Assembly: GCA_002298695.1 (NCBI GenBank)
Contig: DBLB01000197.1
Location: forward strand, 366 to 9,459
Length of the DNA stretch: 9,094 nucleotides
Direction of reading: 5' to 3'
From: Clostridiales bacterium UBA735
GTDB lineage: Bacteria; Bacillota; Clostridia; Oscillospirales; Oscillospiraceae
Position numbers and translations under genes: made by a program. The notes beneath the pieces are model-generated. The model was not told the DNA's origin, did no database searches, and worked only from the letters and a program-made list of their open reading frames with translations. Below, in pieces: positions 1 to 4,281 of the stretch; the stretch's first letter is position 1, and every line of letters begins with the position of its first letter.

Positions 1-143
1 GCGGGTGCAATTATGATCATGCCAACATAATACATGATTTTCGTAACTGTAGTTTCAAATTTTACTACATCCGCCAAAGTATTACGAAGGTATAATACAA
101 TAATCCCGCCAATGGTCAAATATACAATAATTGCTGTTAACAT
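1..143 (-). CDS. Small membrane protein, partial (C-terminus beyond window)
   Basis: The minus-strand frame opens with ATG at 143 and stays open for 47 codons to the window edge. An AAAGGAG ribosome binding site at 153-159 lies in the conserved leader shared with the next two upstream ORFs. The visible protein begins MLTAIIVYLTIGGIIVLYL, a hydrophobic segment at about residues 4-19. A short polar stretch with Lys and Glu follows (20-35), then a second hydrophobic run from about 36 (IMYYVGMIII). It is therefore probably a small integral membrane protein with at least two membrane segments. It is the third member of the cassette array in transcription order. An upstream in-frame ATG at 161 (MKGADI...) is possible, but it would bury the ribosome binding site in the coding region. 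I do not recognise the family; a holin-like or other phage membrane protein is possible but unsupported. Confidence 0.6.
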   Translation of the reverse strand, partial: MLTAIIVYLTIGGIIVLYLRNTLADVVKFETTVTKIMYYVGMIIIAP

Positions 144-161
144 AATATCAGCTCCTTTCAT
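144..161 (-). repeat. Conserved cassette leader, copy 3 of 3
   Basis: On the minus strand this is ATGAAAGGAGCTGATATT, with two differences from copies 1 and 2. It lies directly before the ATG (143) of the partial membrane-protein gene. The distance from the CGCGAAA block after the preceding terminator to the leader's ATG is 22 nt here and also 22 nt at copy 2, so the intergenic unit is conserved in length as well as in sequence. Confidence 0.7.
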
Positions 162-183
162 AGAATGAACTGTTTATTTCGCG

Positions 184-215
184 CAGAAAAAGAAGGAGTC
201 CTTGTTAGGACTCCT
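184..215 (-). terminator. Rho-independent terminator with the stop codon in its loop (54-aa ORF)
   Basis: In minus-strand sense, AGGAGTCC (215-208), loop TAACAA (207-202) and GGACTCCT (201-194) form a perfect 8-bp stem, followed by TTCTTTTTCTG. The loop sequence and the position of the TAA stop are the same as in the terminator at 411-443, so both come from one repeated module. Confidence 0.8.
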
Positions 216-369
216 CGTCTTTTAATTTGATACCAATGCCTAAAACTTCATGCAACTCATCTTTATATACAAAACCATTTTTAACAATAAACTGAGGCAA
301 TCCAGCCTGAGCTAATCGTTTATTAAGATCTTCGATATAAGATGTGTCCATGTAATTGTTTTCGCTCAC
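205..369 (-). CDS. Small hypothetical protein (54 aa), cassette member
   Basis: This is an unrecognised soluble small protein. I start it at GTG 369 (MSENNYMDTSY...) because AAGGGAG sits 8 nt upstream inside the shared 18-bp leader. The upstream ATG at 387 would give a 60-residue product whose first codons are that ribosome binding site. The sequence has a polar N-terminus, a likely helix around residues 11-21 (IEDLNKRLAQA), a central motif GLPQFIVKNGFVYKDEL and an acidic end, KLKDEES. The last codons are also the left arm of a terminator hairpin, with the TAA stop in its loop. The gene lies between two similarly built ORFs in a minus-strand operon. The function is unknown. Its presence as one module of a repeated layout suggests accessory element cargo or a phage early gene. 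Confidence 0.55.
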   Translation of the reverse strand: MSENNYMDTSYIEDLNKRLAQAGLPQFIVKNGFVYKDELHEVLGIGIKLKDEES

Positions 370-390
370 AATATCAACTCCCTTCATAAA
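370..390 (-). repeat. Conserved cassette leader, copy 2 of 3
   Basis: On the minus strand this reads ATGAAGGGAGTTGATATT (387-370), and the 21 bp 370-390 are identical to 631-651. A third copy at 144-161 matches at 16 of 18 positions. Each copy places AAGGGAG or AAAGGAG 8-10 nt ahead of a start codon. It can be read as a translation-initiation module, or as a short N-terminal peptide MKG(V/A)DI fused in frame in copies 2 and 3. In copy 1 the same peptide frame ends in a TGA that overlaps the ORF's ATG. Confidence 0.75.
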
Positions 391-410
391 AGTCGGTGTG
401 ATTTTCGCGT

Positions 411-443
411 AAGAAAAAAAGAAGGAGCCCTTGTTAGGACTCC
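411..443 (-). terminator. Rho-independent terminator with the stop codon in its loop (upstream cassette)
   Basis: In minus-strand RNA sense, GGAGTCC (443-437), loop TAACAA (436-431) and GGGCTCC (430-424) form a 7-bp stem with one G-U pair. A T-rich run follows (TTCTTTTTTTCTT, 423-411). The TAA that ends the interrupted ORF (436-434) is the first half of the loop, so the terminator overlaps the end of the coding sequence. Confidence 0.75.
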
Positions 444-628
444 AACTCTTTGTGTATAGCGATATTATAGTCCAACATTTTGTAAAGCCAAAACATCATA
501 TGGTCCAAACAAGCTTTCCACTTCGCCGTATCCTTCATATTGGCTAACACCTTATCATGCTAATAGTCAAAATATGAACGAGCTTCGCTTTGTTTCATGG
601 AATAGTAAATGGCTTTCATCGTTTTCAT
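434..628 (-). pseudogene. Small ORF interrupted by an in-frame TAG codon
   Basis: Starting at ATG 628 (ribosome binding site AAGGGAG in the shared leader), the frame reads MKTMKAIYYSMKQSEARSYF-DY and then meets TAG at 560-562. The same frame then stays open for 41 more sense codons (HDKVLANMKDTAKWKACLD..., ending HKELES) up to a TAA at 434-436. That TAA lies in the loop of a terminator hairpin exactly as in the neighbouring cassette. The intact reading would be 64 residues, rich in Lys, Met and aromatic residues, possibly helical. The shared ending and terminator show that 434 is the original stop and that TAG is a secondary interruption. Possible explanations are a simple nonsense mutation, amber read-through, or a sequencing error. 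The integrase of the same element ends in TAG, which argues against general TAG recoding. I recognise no family. Confidence 0.55.
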
Positions 629-630
629 AA

Positions 631-651
631 AATATCAACTCCCTTCATAAA
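631..651 (-). repeat. Conserved cassette leader, copy 1 of 3
   Basis: This copy is identical over 21 bp to 370-390. It overlaps the TGA stop of the zinc-ribbon gene (645-647), which places the ribosome binding site for the amber-interrupted ORF at the very end of the preceding gene and suggests translational coupling. In this copy the leader's own ATG opens a seven-codon frame whose TGA overlaps the ATG at 628. Confidence 0.75.
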
Positions 652-866
652 GGGAAATGCATTTGATGCGCATCGTCATCATATATGATCTTCTTTCGAA
701 GCTCAGACCATGTGATGTACCGCTCAGATTTGCATACAGGGCAGAGGAACCGACAAACCTTACCGCCGATGTCCGTCAGCTCATTGCTGTCCGCCTCCAA
801 TCTACTCTGGCAGTTCGGGCAGTTGAAGCGGTAGACCTTCTTTATAGCAACATCAATCACTTTCAT
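645..866 (-). CDS. Small zinc-ribbon protein (73 aa)
   Basis: The 73-residue protein carries two CxxC knuckles: C16-PN-C19 within FNCPNC and C42-PV-C45 within FLCPVC. C38 lies just ahead of the second knuckle. About 22 residues separate the two pairs, as in a zinc ribbon. The remainder is polar with a charged segment (WSELRKKIIYDDD). Proteins of this look occur in phages and mobile elements of Clostridia (from memory, unchecked), where a nucleic-acid or protein-binding role is plausible but not shown. The start ATG overlaps the stop of the upstream gene by one base (TGATG), and an AGGAG lies 8 nt before it, so translation is coupled. Its N-terminus MKVIDV resembles the MKGVDI peptide encoded by the leader repeats downstream. 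Confidence 0.75.
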   Translation of the reverse strand: MKVIDVAIKKVYRFNCPNCQSRLEADSNELTDIGGKVCRFLCPVCKSERYITWSELRKKIIYDDDAHQMHFPL

Positions 867-1276
867 CAGTGTCGCTCCTGATTCAGCAACCAGAAAAACT
901 TACGATATGCTTCATAGTATTTTTCCTTCGTATAGCGGATGAACGCCGGATACTTGAGCAAGAGCTTTTCGTATGACAGGCTGTCGAGAATTCCACTGAG
1001 GACGTACTTCGGACAGCCGCATCCAAAGCTCGCACGATCGACCATGTCAATCCGATCGGAGTAATATGCTCGCAGCTCTGCGCCTGTCATTGTCGGATCT
1101 GCTGCGTCTTTCTTCACGCGAACACAATATGCCGGTGTATGGAGAAAATCGAGTCCTTTTCTCGCAGCCGCCCATGCCGGATACTGCATCACAAAATGCT
1201 TAAGATCGTAATACCGATGCTTCGGGATCCAATATGGATTCTTCTGAGAGATCTCCGGACGAATCTGTGTGCTCAT
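866..1276 (-). CDS. Phage-type protein of unknown function (136 aa)
   Basis: The 136-residue protein is rich in aromatic and basic residues. It has an N-terminal block NPYWIPKHRYYDLKHFVMQYP (about residues 13-33), a central Cys motif FGCGCPKYV, and a C-terminal basic/aromatic helix-like stretch (YTKEKYYEAYRKFFWLLNQ). From memory, proteins beginning with a similar PYWIxKHRYYELKHF block are common and uncharacterised in Clostridia prophages and related elements. I could not check this. The ATG at 1276 overlaps the TGA of the excisionase-like gene by 4 bp (ATGA) and follows AGGTGAG at 6 nt, so it is coupled to that gene. The spacing of HRYYDLKHF and the charged C-terminus could suit a small DNA- or RNA-associated protein, but no catalytic motif is visible. 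Confidence 0.7.
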   Translation of the reverse strand: MSTQIRPEISQKNPYWIPKHRYYDLKHFVMQYPAWAAARKGLDFLHTPAYCVRVKKDAADPTMTGAELRAYYSDRIDMVDRASFGCGCPKYVLSGILDSLSYEKLLLKYPAFIRYTKEKYYEAYRKFFWLLNQERH

Positions 1277-1524
1277 ACGCGCTCACCTCGCCAGATAAAT
1301 CCCGTATGCTCCCAGAGCTTCTTCGGGGAAATATAAAAGTTGATGCGTCCCCGGCGAGAGTCCATTTCGTCCAGACTCGTGATCTCTTTCCCATTTCTGG
1401 TCGCTTTTCCAATCGGGAGCCACCCGGAAATAATGCCTGCCCGCACCCAGCAGGCATCTTTTCCATACACTTTTGCCGCTACACTTACAGGAACAGAACC
1501 CATAGGAAATATCATTTCTTCCAT
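1273..1524 (-). CDS. Excisionase-like winged-helix DNA-binding protein (83 aa)
   Basis: This 83-residue protein has the layout of small MerR/Xis-type winged helices. A first helix contains VPVSVAAKVYG, a turn follows, and a recognition-helix region (KDACWVRAGIISGWLPIG) comes next. A wing-like segment then leads to a strand and helix INFYISPKKLWEHTG near residues 60-74. Such proteins next to an integrase usually act as recombination directionality factors that bend DNA and favour excision, or as small regulators. The assignment here rests on fold resemblance and position. The start at ATG 1524 follows AGGAG at 9 nt. It is the first gene of the minus-strand operon, diverging from the integrase, which would allow opposing control of the two. 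A longer unrelated frame overlapping its 5' part (from a TTG at 1648) has no ribosome binding site. Confidence 0.65.
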   Translation of the reverse strand: MEEMIFPMGSVPVSVAAKVYGKDACWVRAGIISGWLPIGKATRNGKEITSLDEMDSRRGRINFYISPKKLWEHTGFIWRGERV

Positions 1525-1539
1525 TTTTACGTTCTCCTA

Positions 1540-1692
1540 TCTGATACGATTTCAGAAAAGCAATCACGCTCTTCTCAATCGAAAGCGTATCACTGGAAAA
1601 CGTCACCTGCGTATCAGGTTTGACAAAAAACTGTGTATGAGTTGACAATTCCTACACAAATGACTACTATATCTCCGAAAGGAGGCAGAGTT
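1540..1692. promoter_or_regulatory. Divergent control region between excisionase-like gene and integrase
   Basis: A plus-strand promoter candidate has a perfect TTGACA at 1642-1647, a 17-bp spacer and TACTAT at 1665-1670 (4 of 6). It points to a transcript beginning almost at the integrase ribosome binding site AAAGGAGG (1678-1685), which fixes the GTG at 1693 as start. A second TTGACAA lies at 1620-1626, 22 bp (two helical turns) upstream of the first. The heptamer TGATACG or its complement occurs at 1542-1548, 1586-1592 and 1610-1616, the last within the inverted repeat ACCTG-CGTAT-CAGGT (1605-1619). These look like candidate binding sites for the excisionase-like protein or a repressor. 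I found no convincing minus-strand promoter. Confidence 0.5.
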
Positions 1693-2931
1693 GTGCTTAT
1701 ACAATGTCCAGAATGTGAATTGAATGTCAGCGATAAGGCGCTGGCCTGTCCGCATTGTGGTCGTCCGATGAGTAAAAATATAAAACCAACTTACTCGCGG
1801 ACCAGACACAACAAAAGAAGAAGATTACCAAATGGGTTCGGTCAAATCAGTGAAATCAAAGGCCGTAACCTCCGTAAGCCATTCCGAGCAATGGTTGCCG
1901 TAGGAAAGGAGGACAATGGGCGTCCAATTTGCAAAATGCTGAAGCCAGAGGCATACTTCGAAACTTACAACGAAGCATATGCAGCGCTTGTAGCATATAA
2001 CAAAAAACCGTACAGTCTGGATGCTGACATTACTGTCAAAGAACTGTACGAGCGCTGGACGAATGAGTATTTTAAGACACTAAAAAACAAATCAAGCTGT
2101 GGCGGTATTAAGGCGGCATGGGCATACTGCACCGTGGTTTATCCGATGAAGGTTTCTGAGCTTCGTGCATACCATATTAAAGGCTGTATTGAAGACGGCT
2201 TTGTGGTCGTTCGAGGAAAAGAAAAGCATACGACAGCAAATGTAAAATGCCGGATCAAATCCCTGTTCAATCTCATGCTTGATTATGCGCTCGAATATGA
2301 AATCGTCGATCGAAATTATGCCCGCACATTTGAACTCTCAGACGAACTCGTTGCTGAAGTAAAGAAGACCAAGAAAGAGCATATTCCATTTACCGACGCG
2401 GAGATGGAACTGCTTTGGACTCATCTCGGGAGCATCGAAGGGATTGACGTCCTACTGGTTCAATGTTATGCCGGTTGGCGACCGCAAGAGCTTGGCTTGA
2501 TTCGACTTGAGAATGTGGACTTTGAAAAGGGGCTTATGGTCGGCGGTATGAAATCAGAAGCCGGAACAGAACGGATTGTTCCGATCCACCCGAGAGTAGA
2601 AGATCTTATCCGTCAGCGCTATCAGGAGGCAGAAAAGCTCAACAGCGAATATCTCTTTAATTACCTTGACCCAAAGAAACCTAACGACATCCGATTAACT
2701 TACTCTCGCTATACGAAGTGGTTTAATGCAATCGTAAAGCGACTCGATCTGAATCCAGATCACCGTCCTCACGATGGACGTAAACATTTCGTGACAAAAG
2801 CAAAAGAAGCCCAACTTGACGAGTATGCGATCAAGTATATTATCGGGCATTCTATTACTGATATTACTGAAAAAGTGTACACGCAAAGAAATACAGATTG
2901 GCTAAAAACCGAAATTAAAAAAATAAAATAG
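1693..2931 (+). CDS. int: Tyrosine recombinase (integrase) with N-terminal zinc ribbon
   Basis: Site-specific recombinase that would integrate and excise the element by a Tyr-DNA intermediate. With the GTG at 1693 it is 412 residues. A zinc ribbon C5-PE-C8 ... C19-PH-C22 is followed by a basic linker. An arm-DNA-binding region then spans about 47-103 (GFGQISEI ... AYN), a core-binding helical domain about 113-212, and a catalytic domain about 228-405. The catalytic set is complete: R263 (GWRPQEL), K287 (GGMKSEA), H360 and R363 (RPHDGRKH), H386 (IIGH) and Y396 (EKVYTQRN). The start was chosen from AAAGGAGG 7 nt upstream; an earlier GTG at 1633 would translate through both the promoter and this site. 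It lies at the element's chromosomal edge, divergent from the excisionase-like gene. Zinc-ribbon integrases of this shape are known from Clostridia elements. Family call is secure; the target site is unknown. Confidence 0.95.
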   Translation: MLIQCPECELNVSDKALACPHCGRPMSKNIKPTYSRTRHNKRRRLPNGFGQISEIKGRNLRKPFRAMVAVGKEDNGRPICKMLKPEAYFETYNEAYAALVAYNKKPYSLDADITVKELYERWTNEYFKTLKNKSSCGGIKAAWAYCTVVYPMKVSELRAYHIKGCIEDGFVVVRGKEKHTTANVKCRIKSLFNLMLDYALEYEIVDRNYARTFELSDELVAEVKKTKKEHIPFTDAEMELLWTHLGSIEGIDVLLVQCYAGWRPQELGLIRLENVDFEKGLMVGGMKSEAGTERIVPIHPRVEDLIRQRYQEAEKLNSEYLFNYLDPKKPNDIRLTYSRYTKWFNAIVKRLDLNPDHRPHDGRKHFVTKAKEAQLDEYAIKYIIGHSITDITEKVYTQRNTDWLKTEIKKIK

Positions 2932-2936
2932 CTTGT

Positions 2937-2970
2937 AAATGTAGATTATTCATACATTATTCCTACATTT
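2937..2970. repeat. Short direct and inverted repeats downstream of the integrase
   Basis: AAATGTAG (2937-2944) and CTACATTT (2963-2970) form an 8-bp inverted repeat. Within it ATTCATACATT (2948-2958) is followed immediately by ATTCCTACATT (2959-2969), a tandem 11-bp repeat with one difference. The nonamer ATTCCTACA also occurs at 1648-1656 in the integrase promoter. Tyrosine recombinases of this type bind short arm sites near both ends of their att region, so these are candidate arm-type sites. They could also act as a weak hairpin at the end of the integrase transcript. Confidence 0.45.
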
Positions 2971-2981
2971 GATATAGAAAC

Positions 2982-2998
2982 CCCTTGAGAATCAAGGG
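2982..2998. other. Inverted repeat at the element/host junction, candidate attachment-site core
   Basis: CCCTTGA (2982-2988), GAA, and TCAAGGG (2992-2998) form a perfect 7-bp inverted repeat 51 bp past the integrase stop, exactly where the composition changes. Integrase core sites are short imperfect inverted repeats around the crossover, so this fits attR. No T-run follows on the plus strand, which makes a terminator less likely. The matching copy at the left end is outside the window, so the assignment is tentative. Confidence 0.4.
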
Positions 2999-3014
2999 TC
3001 TCAGAAATTTACAG

Positions 3015-3058
3015 TGGAAAAACCTTGACGCCGGGTATATAATAGGAATGAAGGGAGG
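3015..3058 (+). promoter_or_regulatory. Promoter and ribosome binding site of the first host gene
   Basis: A perfect TATAAT (3038-3043) lies 17 bp after TGGAAA (3015-3020, 4 of 6 to TTGACA), and GGGAGG (3053-3058) precedes the ATG at 3064. The -35 lies within about 20 bp of the proposed element end, so part of this promoter may have been brought in or changed by integration. Confidence 0.5.
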
Positions 3059-3063
3059 CTTGC

Positions 3064-3483
3064 ATGATGCAGATCGAGCTATCGAAAAAGGAGTTTCGGC
3101 GTCTGCTGGATATGGTATACATCGGGAACTGGATCCTCAACTCCGCCCGCGGAGACGATCGCTTCGCCGATTATGACAATCTCGAATCCAAGCTTTTCGC
3201 CCTTTGCCGCCAGAACGGCATGGAGTCTCTCGTCGAGCGCTGGCAGGGCGAGGATGTGCCCTCGTGCGCGTTTTCCGACGGCGGCATCCACGAAGCAATC
3301 ATGGACTATGAGGACACCGTGTTCTATGAAATTCTGGCTGAAGAGCTGGCCCGGCGCGACATGGACTATCAGCCCGTCTCCCGCGACAACTATGACGAGC
3401 TGGTCTCGCGCATGGACGATTACATCGCCGAGTTTGAGGCGCACGGCACCGACAATATCAGCATTCCCAGTATGGAAGAATGA
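3064..3483 (+). CDS. Conserved-looking small acidic protein of unknown function
   Basis: This is a 139-residue soluble protein with many Asp/Glu residues. It opens MMQIELSKKEFRRLLDMVYIGNWILNSARGDDRFADYDNLE..., followed by a Cys-containing segment (FALCRQNG) and a helical, acidic C-terminal half (DYEDTVFYEILAEELARRD). No signal peptide, membrane segment or catalytic motif is visible. Proteins with the same opening block exist in Ruminococcaceae-type genomes as hypotheticals (from memory). The gene is monocistronic, with its own promoter and a strong terminator after the stop. The start may be ATG 3064 or ATG 3067: GGGAGG is 5 nt before the first and 8 nt before the second, so the second is at least as likely. 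The codon use and GC-rich composition match the genes to the right, so it belongs to the host and marks its side of the junction. Confidence 0.8.
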   Translation: MMQIELSKKEFRRLLDMVYIGNWILNSARGDDRFADYDNLESKLFALCRQNGMESLVERWQGEDVPSCAFSDGGIHEAIMDYEDTVFYEILAEELARRDMDYQPVSRDNYDELVSRMDDYIAEFEAHGTDNISIPSMEE

Positions 3484-3492
3484 CCGGGCTCC

Positions 3493-3522
3493 AAAGCCGC
3501 CGGAGGTTTTCGGCGGCTTTTT
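3493..3522 (+). terminator. Rho-independent terminator
   Basis: AAAGCCGCCG (3493-3502) pairs perfectly with CGGCGGCTTT (3511-3520) around the 8-nt loop GAGGTTTT, and the right arm runs into TTTTT (3518-3522). It lies 9 nt after the stop of the acidic protein gene and ends that transcription unit. Confidence 0.9.
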
Positions 3523-3620
3523 CACAAGCTGCGCAGGCCGTCGGCAGCACTGCGCCGCAAAAGCGCCTCCGTTTTTTCCGGATCAGATTTTTAAACACTA
3601 TATAAAAGGAGTATCGGACG

Positions 3621-4241
3621 ATGAAAGTTTTACTGGTAAACGGCAGCCCGCATGTCCACGGCTGCACTGATCGTGCGCTGCGCGAGGTGGCGGATGCGCT
3701 GCGGCAGGACGGCATTGACGCAGAGATCTTCTGGATCGGCAACCAGCCCATCGGCGGCTGTATCGGCTGCGGCGCGTGCCGCAAGCTCGGCAAGTGCGCC
3801 TTTGACGGCATTGTGAACACCTTTGCCGAAAGGCTGGCGGATGCAGACGGTTTTGTGTTCGGCTCACCGGTCCACTATGCTGCGGCCTCGGGCAACATGA
3901 CCGCATTCCTCGACCGGCTGTTCTATTCCGCCAGCGGCAAGCTGGCGCACAAACCCGCGGCAGTCGTTGTCTCGGCGCGCCGCAGCGGCACCACTGCCGC
4001 CTTCGAGCAGCTGCTCAAATACCCTGCCATCAACCAGATGCCCATCATCTCGTCCTGTTACTGGAACGCCGTCCATGGCCAGACCCCGGAGGAAGTGGAG
4101 GTAGACCGTGAGGGACTGCGTACCATGCGCGTCCTCGGCCACAACATGGCCTATCTCCTGCACTGTCTTTCCGCCGGCAAAGCGGCCGGCGTCCCGCTTC
4201 CGCCGGACGAACCGCCCGCACGCACCAACTTCATCCATTGA
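3621..4241 (+). CDS. NAD(P)H-dependent FMN reductase / iron-sulfur flavoprotein-like
   Basis: A flavodoxin-fold protein of 206 residues. The N-terminal strand and phosphate loop read KVLLVNGSPHVHGCTDRAL (FMN phosphate binding, residues 2-20), and SPVHYAAASG at 82-91 forms the second flavin contact. A compact cysteine cluster C47-x2-C50-x2-C53-x5-C59 (GCIGCGACRKLGKC) lies between them. This spacing fits the CX2CX2CX4-7C cluster of iron-sulfur flavoproteins, which carry FMN plus a 4Fe-4S centre. The role is probably cytosolic electron transfer or reduction of quinones, flavins or oxygen species, but the substrate cannot be read from sequence. The start ATG 3621 follows AAAAGGAG at 9 nt. No convincing promoter was found in the 98 bp before it, although the A/T-rich stretch 3571-3607 could hold one. 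The gene converges with glnN through a shared terminator. Confidence 0.85.
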   Translation: MKVLLVNGSPHVHGCTDRALREVADALRQDGIDAEIFWIGNQPIGGCIGCGACRKLGKCAFDGIVNTFAERLADADGFVFGSPVHYAAASGNMTAFLDRLFYSASGKLAHKPAAVVVSARRSGTTAAFEQLLKYPAINQMPIISSCYWNAVHGQTPEEVEVDREGLRTMRVLGHNMAYLLHCLSAGKAAGVPLPPDEPPARTNFIH

Positions 4242-4243
4242 GC

Positions 4244-4277
4244 AAAAGCAGCCCTCTCTCAGAGAGGGCTGCTTTTT
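4244..4277. terminator. Bidirectional Rho-independent terminator between convergent genes
   Basis: The stem 4244-4258 pairs with 4262-4276 around a TCA loop (15 bp, core GCAGCCCTCTC / GAGAGGGCTGC). The plus strand ends in TTTTT (4273-4277) and the minus strand in TTTT (4247-4244). It starts 2 nt after the flavoprotein stop and ends 4 nt before the glnN stop, so it serves both genes. Confidence 0.92.
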
Positions 4278-4281
4278 CTGT

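Larger units (their letters stand above)
1..2990. mobile_element. Right end of an integrated mobile element (prophage or integrative element), left end outside the window
   Basis: A tyrosine recombinase gene is the last gene before base composition shifts from AT-richer to GC-rich near position 3000, and everything to its left is a compact run of small minus-strand ORFs typical of accessory DNA. The layout (integrase at the edge, divergent winged-helix excisionase-like gene, then overlapping small genes of phage type) is the usual recombination module of prophages and integrative elements in Clostridia. The right limit of 2990 is approximate and is placed at the inverted repeat just beyond the integrase. 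No structural, portal, relaxase or conjugation gene is visible, so the window cannot decide between phage and integrative conjugative element. The small minus-strand genes lean towards phage. Confidence 0.75.

Noticed and set aside
434..628. General recoding of TAG as a sense codon in the element
   Set aside because: The integrase ends at a TAG in a normal position for the family and other genes use TAA or TGA, so one interrupted small ORF is not enough to propose recoding.
1..651. CRISPR-like array from the repeated leaders and terminators
   Set aside because: Repeats are about 200-260 bp apart, enclose open reading frames and include terminators; they are gene borders and not repeat-spacer units.
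657..881. Plus-strand frame opposite the zinc-ribbon gene
   Set aside because: It lacks a ribosome binding site, and the minus-strand frame has paired CxxC motifs and coupled start and stop codons.
1283..1648. Minus-strand frame of 121 codons overlapping the excisionase-like gene
   Set aside because: It begins at a TTG without a ribosome binding site, and most of its length lies in another frame of the 83-residue gene, which has a proper AGGAG and recognisable fold features.
2982..2998. Integrase terminator
   Set aside because: The hairpin is perfect, but no T-run follows on the plus strand. I prefer an attachment-site reading, also tentative.
2937..3030. 3' end of a tRNA gene as integration target
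   Set aside because: No T-loop consensus, acceptor stem or CCA-like end is present beside the integrase.
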